DNA of 6,324 nucleotides from Candidatus Omnitrophota bacterium. GTDB lineage: Bacteria > Omnitrophota > Gorgyraeia > 2-01-FULL-45-10. Below are positions 1 to 3,465 of this stretch, one piece after another (within the stretch, counting starts at the first letter, position 1; every line of letters begins with the position of its first letter). A program made the position numbers and the translations under genes. A model generated the notes under the pieces. The model saw only the letters and a list, made by a program, of their open reading frames with translations. It ran no database searches and had not been told where the DNA came from. The stretch is taken from assembly GCA_022703295.1 (NCBI GenBank), contig JAKLDX010000068.1:1-6324 (forward strand), written 5' to 3'.

Positions 1-116
1 AGGATCGTTCCGGTTCGTTTTGTCTCCTCCGTCACTGTTTTTTGAGTACCTGAAGCAAGCAAGACGCTGACTTTCTGGACATCGTCACTATTGCAGTGGG
101 TGCAAGAATATTTCAT
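1..116 (-). CDS. Zinc-ribbon protein, N-terminal fragment (runs off the left edge)
   Basis: An open frame starts at ATG (116-114) and is still open at the first base of the window, giving 38 codons of a longer protein. The product begins MKYSCTHCNSDD, with a Cys-x2-Cys knuckle at C5 and C8 right after the start. This is the usual opening of a short zinc-ribbon domain, whose second Cys pair would lie beyond the window. A GGGAG element lies about 10 nt upstream, a slightly long but usable spacing. The gene follows the four-helix membrane protein after 69 nt of AT-rich DNA with no GC-rich hairpin, so it may belong to the same transcript. Many proteins with this kind of N-terminus are membrane-anchored zinc-ribbon proteins of unknown role, but the rest is not visible and no function is assigned. 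The start and frame are fairly secure; the family call rests on one CxxC. Confidence 0.68.
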   Translation of the reverse strand, partial: MKYSCTHCNSDDVQKVSVLLASGTQKTVTEETKRTGTI

Positions 117-185
117 ATTGTTATTACTCCCTTTTTTTAATAAAAAATTTATCGGCATTCTATCGTCTTCTTTTGGTTTTCAAAA

Positions 186-701
186 TTATTTTCCGTTCTC
201 TTCGTTTTGCCCGCCGAAGAATATCTCCCTGATCCTGCTGACACCGAGTATCCGGGCGAGCTCTACGGCCGCGCAATAAAAGAAGATCAGCATAAAGATC
301 CACGCCTGGCGCAGCCAGAACGCCTGCCAGTTGATATCGGCACTCATGCGAGCCCATGCCCCGGAAAAATTTCCGGTCCTTACACCCAGGTGGATAAACG
401 CCTCCAGCAAAAAGAATATTATCGTGATGACGCCGAACGCCGCCATCTTGGCCAGCACTGTATAAATAAGCGGCTTGCGCGGATAAAGATTCACGAACGG
501 CAATCTGTCGGTAATGAGGACCGCTTTCGCGACTATCAGCGACCCGACGACTGCGATCGTCGTAGACGGCACGATAATGCCGTATTGCTTCAGCACCATG
601 GCCTTCGAAACGGCAAGCATGTGGAACATCACCAGGAAGAAAATGAACGCCGGGAGGATCTCCAGAAAAATCTTTTTAACGCGCCCTATCACTTTGTTCA
701 A
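186..701 (-). CDS. Uncharacterised four-helix membrane protein (171 aa)
   Basis: I do not recognise a named family. The protein has four hydrophobic segments of membrane-spanning length at about residues 11-31, 43-63, 79-105 and 131-151. A basic loop follows helix 2 (around residues 66-77, with the stretch LYPRKP), and the C-terminal tail is short and polar. It therefore probably sits in the cytoplasmic membrane with both ends on the same side. The start is TTG at 701-699. An in-frame TGA lies 6 nt upstream and AAGGTGA lies at 705-711. The first in-frame ATG is codon 25, inside helix 1, so TTG (or GTG at codon 4) is preferred. The start overlaps the stop of a possible 22-codon ORF as TTGA, which suggests translational coupling. 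No catalytic motif is visible. Gene reality is well supported; function is unknown. Confidence 0.85.
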   Translation of the reverse strand: MNKVIGRVKKIFLEILPAFIFFLVMFHMLAVSKAMVLKQYGIIVPSTTIAVVGSLIVAKAVLITDRLPFVNLYPRKPLIYTVLAKMAAFGVITIIFFLLEAFIHLGVRTGNFSGAWARMSADINWQAFWLRQAWIFMLIFFYCAAVELARILGVSRIREIFFGGQNEENGK

Positions 702-766
702 CGGTCACCTTCAGTCGTTTGCGCCGCCACAACAATAGCCACTGCCGCCGACATCTTTCTCGTCAC
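698..766 (-). CDS. Possible 22-codon leader peptide coupled to the membrane protein gene
   Basis: In the 111-nt gap between the EF-Tu-like gene and the membrane protein gene, a perfect AGGAGG (772-777) lies 5 nt upstream of a GTG. This opens a 22-codon frame whose product starts MTRKMSAAVAIVVAAQ and ends TTEGDR. Its TGA (700-698) overlaps the TTG start of the next gene in a TTGA arrangement, typical of translational coupling. The peptide has a basic N-terminus and a short Ala/Val-rich hydrophobic core. It could be a small functional peptide or only a device that delivers ribosomes to the TTG start. An ATG two bases upstream of the GTG reads ATG-TGA and would stop at once. The Shine-Dalgarno site and overlap are seen directly; translation is inferred. 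The ORF is short enough that chance remains possible. Confidence 0.45.
   Translation of the reverse strand: MTRKMSAAVAIVVAAQTTEGDR
705..711 (-). promoter_or_regulatory. Ribosome binding site that decides the TTG start
   Basis: On the minus strand AAGGTGA matches the anti-Shine-Dalgarno sequence closely. AAGG ends 6 nt before the TTG at 701. Because an in-frame TGA (707-705) lies within this element, no longer start is possible, which supports translation of the membrane protein from TTG. Confidence 0.65.
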
Positions 767-771
767 ATTCT

Positions 772-777
772 CCTCCT
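772..777 (-). promoter_or_regulatory. Consensus Shine-Dalgarno AGGAGG inside an apparently empty gap
   Basis: This is a perfect AGGAGG on the minus strand, about 70 nt upstream of the membrane protein start and therefore too far away to serve it. The nearest starts are ATG at 768 (followed at once by TGA) and GTG at 766, the latter with a 5-nt spacer. It is the main reason for proposing the 22-codon ORF. Confidence 0.6.
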
Positions 778-812
778 ATGTGATTTTATGGACTGGTATC
801 GAAACTGCCCGC

Positions 813-1064
813 TTATTCTACCTTGTATACGGCGTCATCCTTACGGACCTTCTGGTCGACCTTTATGCTTATGATGTCCCCGGCCTTCGCTTCCTGCGCA
901 GGCACGCGGTTTATCTGCATCGATAATATGTCCTGCGTGAGGTCGGACGTATTGCCTTTTATGTGTATCTTGTCGCCAACCTTTAAGCTGTCAGTTAATT
1001 TTATCATGCTGACGCTTATATTTCCGAAAAAATGATCCACCGTCCCTATCTGTTTCTCGTCCAT
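813..1064 (-). CDS. Small EF-Tu domain-2-like beta-barrel protein (83 aa)
   Basis: The whole protein resembles a single translation-factor domain-2 beta-barrel. IGTVDHFFGNISVSMIKL near the N-terminus matches the first strands. LKVGDKIHIKG (about residues 28-38) is the characteristic 'l.vGD.i...g' turn of EF-Tu domain 2. The C-terminal part, with AKAGDIISIKV (about residues 60-70), matches the 'v..Gd.v.i.v' closing strands. Stand-alone proteins of this size are usually named 'translation elongation factor-like protein', and the same fold occurs at the C-terminus of U32 peptidases. There is no GTPase domain, so it cannot be an elongation factor itself; RNA or protein binding is possible but unproven. 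The ATG has a strong GGAGG 5 nt upstream. It lies 66 nt downstream of the topoisomerase gene with no terminator between them, so co-transcription is likely. Length and fold are well supported; role is unknown. Confidence 0.9.
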   Translation of the reverse strand: MDEKQIGTVDHFFGNISVSMIKLTDSLKVGDKIHIKGNTSDLTQDILSMQINRVPAQEAKAGDIISIKVDQKVRKDDAVYKVE

Positions 1065-1069
1065 GCGTT

Positions 1070-1074
1070 CCTCC
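1070..1074 (-). promoter_or_regulatory. Strong ribosome binding site (GGAGG) of the EF-Tu-like gene
   Basis: The minus strand reads AAAGGAGGAACGC directly before ATG at 1064, with 5 nt between GGAGG and the start. This fixes the start of the 83-residue protein and suggests it is well translated. Confidence 0.8.
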
Positions 1075-1130
1075 TTTATGGTTTACCCCTTACTCGCGCG
1101 TCCCTCTTTGGGGCCGTCCTGCCCGGGGGA

Positions 1131-2192
1131 CTACGCCACAGCGCGTCTCACCTTTTCCAGGATCTCCGGCTGGACATAGTGATTTATGGTTACCCTGTAG
1201 TCCTCTCTCCAGGATCTGTCTTTTTTGATGAAGCGCTTGTGCCCCAGTTTCTCGGCGATAGAATAGAACAGGTCGCTCACATCCTTTTTATTGACCGTCT
1301 TGCGCGTATCCAGGAATTTTTTCACTCTGTTGGTCGCGTAAAAACTCCTTACTATATGAGGATAGAATTCCCTGCCGCAGTATCTCTTGAATGCCGCCCT
1401 GAAATGCTCTTCATTTATGGGCCGTCCCGTATTGCCGTTAACAAAAACAAACGATGACCTGTCGGTGCGCCTCAACAGGCCTTTCAGCCTGTCTATGTAA
1501 GCCCCCGGGAATGTCTCCGTGATGCTCGTCGGCACGCCGCCTTTCCCTATGTAATTAAAAGAGACCTTCGCGCCGTTTATCTCGATGTCATTTTTCTTCA
1601 TGGTCGTCAGCCCCTTGTGGCGCCTCAGGGCGTAATATATCTGGTTGCCCACCCTCATATATGTCTTTAAAAGCGTGTACATCGGCACGGCAAAATGATC
1701 TTCTTCGTCGCGTAACGCTTCATACGCATTGGCCTTGATCTTCGGGTAATACTTTTCAAACTCTTTGACGGCGTGGTATTTTTTCTTCCTGAACTTCTTA
1801 ACCTTTTCCCTGGTGTAGAGGTAGGAATAGGTGCCGCCGGGGTTTTTATATATCACGTCCCAATGGTGCTGCGTGTTTTCATCGTGTATCATCAGGTTGG
1901 GCGCAAAAAGCGAAAATGCCTTGCTCAGTTTTTTACCATTCGGCAGGATATCGATCCTGGCCCCCCGGCACATCCCGCCGGGCGCTAACTGCCCCTTAAG
2001 GAACCGCGGGTCCTTTTTGTCTATAAGATAGGAAAAACGTTTATTTTTCCTGAATAATTTTACCACAAGCATCGCTTCAGGGAATATCCTCGAAGACTTC
2101 TTCCATGACGTCTTCGTCTTTTCGCAGACCCTTGGGCGGGAGGCCGTTATCCTGACAGTTCCCGGCCTTATCTCTGATCGTTTCTCAGGCAC
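1131..2192 (-). CDS. Divergent type IB DNA topoisomerase (start uncertain)
   Basis: The C-terminal two thirds match the type IB topoisomerase catalytic domain, which relaxes supercoiled DNA through a 3'-phosphotyrosine intermediate. Counting from GTG 2192, I see LLKTYMRVGNQIYYA with Arg180, GLTTMKKNDIEI (about 195-206) as in the family's 'GLTTL...h' strand, IGKGG with Lys217, HIVRSFYAT with Arg282, EKLGHKR with His318, and INHYVQPEIL with the likely nucleophile Tyr339. The N-terminal part keeps WDVIYKNPGGTYSYLY (111-126) and a KKYHAVKEFEKYYPKI helix (137-152), as in the family's DNA clamp. From Met41 (ATG 2072-2070) the length is 313 residues, close to vaccinia topoisomerase (314). Oddities are a recombinase-like HxxR and 21 residues from His318 to Tyr339, against 9 in viral and bacterial relatives. 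Residues 1-40 look unlike the family and the true start is unclear. A tyrosine recombinase is the alternative, but the RVGN and GLTT blocks favour topoisomerase. Confidence 0.87.
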   Translation of the reverse strand: MPEKRSEIRPGTVRITASRPRVCEKTKTSWKKSSRIFPEAMLVVKLFRKNKRFSYLIDKKDPRFLKGQLAPGGMCRGARIDILPNGKKLSKAFSLFAPNLMIHDENTQHHWDVIYKNPGGTYSYLYTREKVKKFRKKKYHAVKEFEKYYPKIKANAYEALRDEEDHFAVPMYTLLKTYMRVGNQIYYALRRHKGLTTMKKNDIEINGAKVSFNYIGKGGVPTSITETFPGAYIDRLKGLLRRTDRSSFVFVNGNTGRPINEEHFRAAFKRYCGREFYPHIVRSFYATNRVKKFLDTRKTVNKKDVSDLFYSIAEKLGHKRFIKKDRSWREDYRVTINHYVQPEILEKVRRAVA

Positions 2193-2283
2193 GATAATTT
2201 TCTACCTTTCATAGTAGCCTTAGCAGCACCGGCACTTTCCGGGCCGTCCTAAAAATCTATCTCAATTTCACGCCTGCCCTGTC

Positions 2284-2433
2284 TCAGGGCCTCTTCTTAC
2301 GGCCTGAGCCAAATGCGATTACAAAGCAGATAACTGCAGCTATAAAAAAGGCGACCCCCATAGCGGGCATGGCGAACATGGCCACGAGGGCGATTATCAC
2401 AAAGATCAAAGATAATAGGTAGAAATTCCTCAT
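2284..2433 (-). CDS. Small two-helix membrane protein (49 aa)
   Basis: This ORF runs from ATG 2433-2431 to TGA 2286-2284. The protein starts MRNFYLLSLIFVIIALVAMF. It contains two hydrophobic stretches (about residues 4-21 and 25-42) separated by a short MPAMG turn, and ends in a basic GSGRKKRP tail. This is a helical hairpin in the cytoplasmic membrane, with the basic tail probably in the cytoplasm by the positive-inside rule. A perfect GGAGG lies 7 nt upstream of the ATG, among the best ribosome binding sites in the window, which argues strongly that it is translated. It follows the XRE-like gene by 47 nt and precedes the topoisomerase by 91 nt, on the same strand. No family is recognised. 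Small hydrophobic proteins like this may be toxins, membrane stress proteins or complex subunits; nothing here decides between them. Confidence 0.77.
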   Translation of the reverse strand: MRNFYLLSLIFVIIALVAMFAMPAMGVAFFIAAVICFVIAFGSGRKKRP

Positions 2434-2440
2434 TCTCGCA

Positions 2441-2445
2441 CCTCC
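2441..2445 (-). promoter_or_regulatory. Strong ribosome binding site (GGAGG) of the 49-aa membrane protein
   Basis: The minus strand reads GGAGG TGCGAGA ATG, a 7-nt spacer. This is the key evidence that the 49-codon ORF is a gene. Just upstream, the hexamer GCCCGG occurs twice with a 5-nt separation (2444-2460). CCGG is self-complementary, so a weak hairpin could touch the edge of this site. Confidence 0.75.
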
Positions 2446-2480
2446 GGGCGCTTTCCGGGCTACCCTTATTTGCCTATGAA

Positions 2481-2717
2481 TTAATAATTGAACAGGTCTT
2501 TCAGCGTGTAGTCTTTTTTCGCGGCTTTATTCAGCGCGTTCAATATCTTGCACTGCACATTAGGCGTCAATCTCCTGCCCTTAACAGCCCGCGATACCAT
2601 CTTATGCGTTATCTGCTCTTCCGACGCGACTACTATGTCATGCGCCTTTAACCCGTGCAGGGCCATTATATCCGTTATCGGCTGCTTCCCGAGATCTCTT
2701 TCCATGTCGTCGGGCAT
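2481..2717 (-). CDS. Small XRE-like helix-turn-helix protein (78 aa)
   Basis: The layout suggests a compact all-helical DNA-binding domain of the Cro/C1/XRE kind. There is a first helix near ITDIMALHGL (14-23) and a second near AHDIVVASEE (25-34). The segment ITHKMVSRAVKGRRLTPNVQ (36-55) matches the recognition-helix pattern 'ls...vsr..kGrr.p....', followed by a helix ILNALNKA (58-65). A conserved-looking tail, YTLKDLFNY, ends the protein. It starts 5 nt after the tpx stop, with AGGA overlapping the tpx stop region, so the two are almost certainly co-transcribed and possibly translationally coupled. An alternative ATG lies at codon 5 but has no close ribosome binding site. Regulation of tpx or of the genes downstream is conceivable but not shown. 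Gene reality is strong; the fold call is moderate and the function unknown. Confidence 0.85.
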   Translation of the reverse strand: MPDDMERDLGKQPITDIMALHGLKAHDIVVASEEQITHKMVSRAVKGRRLTPNVQCKILNALNKAAKKDYTLKDLFNY

Positions 2718-2722
2718 TTATC

Positions 2723-3244
2723 CTATGCCACATTCGCTTCTTTTTTGAGCGCCTTGAGAGCGGCATCATAATCGGGCGGAGAGCTCAATTCCTTTACCAG
2801 CTGCGCATATTTGACAACGTCGTCCTTCCCTATTATAAATACGGCCCTTGCAAGAAGTCTCATCTCCTTGATTAGGACACCGTAATTGGCGCCGAAATTT
2901 GCTTCGCGATGATCGGAGAGCGTCTTGACCTTTTTAATATCGAATTCCTGACAAAAGCGTTTTTGCGCGAACGGCAGATCCATGCTGACAAATATGATGA
3001 CAACATCTTTTGAGATTCTTGCCGCTTCGTCATTAAAACGCTTAATCTCGGTATCGCATACGGGCGTATCGAGAGAAGGGACCGAAGCGATGAGTTTTAT
3101 CTTGCCCTTGAAATCGGCGAGGCTCTTCGCTTCGAGATCCTGCGAGAGAGCTTTAAAATCCGGAGCCTTTTCGCCTGTCTTCAATGCCGGGCCTTCCAGC
3201 GTCATCGGCTTGCCATTAATAGTAATTCCGTCTTTACGTTCCAT
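2723..3244 (-). CDS. tpx: Thiol peroxidase, atypical 2-Cys peroxiredoxin
   Basis: Tpx reduces hydrogen peroxide and alkyl hydroperoxides to water and alcohols, with electrons from thioredoxin. The 173-residue product has the family's full signature. It includes GEKAPDF (24-30), then SVPSLDTPVCDTEIKRFN (54-71) with catalytic Thr60 and peroxidatic Cys63, then KRFCQEF (95-101) with resolving Cys98, and LLARAVFII (130-138) with the conserved active-site Arg133. The Cys63-Cys98 spacing of 35 is one more than in E. coli Tpx (Cys61-Cys95), and the length matches the usual 165-170 residues. No signal peptide is present, so it acts in the cytoplasm. The start at ATG 3244 is chosen because AAAGGG lies 7 nt upstream and homology begins there. 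The in-frame extension upstream reaches 3358, inside a terminator hairpin, and is not credible. The XRE-like gene follows after 5 nt. Confidence 0.97.
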   Translation of the reverse strand: MERKDGITINGKPMTLEGPALKTGEKAPDFKALSQDLEAKSLADFKGKIKLIASVPSLDTPVCDTEIKRFNDEAARISKDVVIIFVSMDLPFAQKRFCQEFDIKKVKTLSDHREANFGANYGVLIKEMRLLARAVFIIGKDDVVKYAQLVKELSSPPDYDAALKALKKEANVA

Positions 3245-3251
3245 ACAATAG

Positions 3252-3257
3252 CCCTTT
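3252..3257 (-). promoter_or_regulatory. Ribosome binding site fixing the tpx start
   Basis: On the minus strand AAAGGG lies 7 nt before ATG 3244. It supports the 173-residue form of Tpx over the 38-residue upstream in-frame extension. Confidence 0.65.
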
Positions 3258-3340
3258 CGTTTTATATTTTCTGTAATGGGGATATTTCTAAACTGCCCCT
3301 CTTGGATTAGATCCTTGCTTCTATTGCCGCCTCTGCAAAT

Positions 3341-3369
3341 AAAAAAGGCGCTAGACACAGTCTAACGCC
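3341..3369 (-). terminator. Rho-independent terminator of the glycoside hydrolase gene
   Basis: On the minus strand GGCGTTAGAC (3369-3360), a 3-nt loop TGT and GTCTAGCGCC (3356-3347) form a 10-bp stem with a single G-T pair. A run of six T then follows (3346-3341) and continues as ATTT. This is a textbook intrinsic terminator. It lies about 100 nt after the hydrolase stop and about 100 nt before tpx, so it separates the two transcription units. It also implies a separate tpx promoter in 3245-3340, where I see no convincing -35/-10 pair. Confidence 0.92.
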
Positions 3370-3465
3370 CTCAATATCTATCTTATCAGTGCTTCCATAA
3401 TGTTAATATTATATCACTTAATTATACCAATAGGCGAGGAAATTTTACCTCTTTAAGGGGCTATT

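Noticed and set aside
117..185. Possible promoter (TTGAAA ... TAGAAT) before the zinc-ribbon gene
   Set aside because: The spacer is only 15 nt and the region is A/T-rich enough to give such matches by chance; not strong enough to list.
207..926. Long plus-strand ORF of 239 codons
   Set aside because: It lies opposite the membrane protein and EF-Tu-like genes, is extremely rich in Arg, His, Gln and Asp, has no recognisable domain and no ribosome binding site; it is an antisense shadow.
1032..1457. Plus-strand ORF of 141 codons
   Set aside because: It is antisense to the catalytic region of the topoisomerase, whose motifs fix the coding strand.
2232..2460. Near-repeat of GC[A/G]CTTTCCGGGC at 2232-2244 and 2448-2460, with a further GGGCCGTCCT shared by 1111-1120 and 2241-2250
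   Set aside because: Short matches of 10-13 nt are expected by chance among all pairs of positions in a 6-kb window; no spacing or symmetry makes them look like an operator family.
3265..3295. GGGG/CCCC inverted repeat upstream of tpx as a possible operator or hairpin
   Set aside because: Only four G-C pairs around a 14-nt loop, with no match to a known peroxide-regulator site such as the PerR or Fur box.
3245..3358. 38-codon in-frame N-terminal extension of tpx
   Set aside because: It would start inside the terminator hairpin, has no family similarity, and the ATG at 3244 has a good ribosome binding site.
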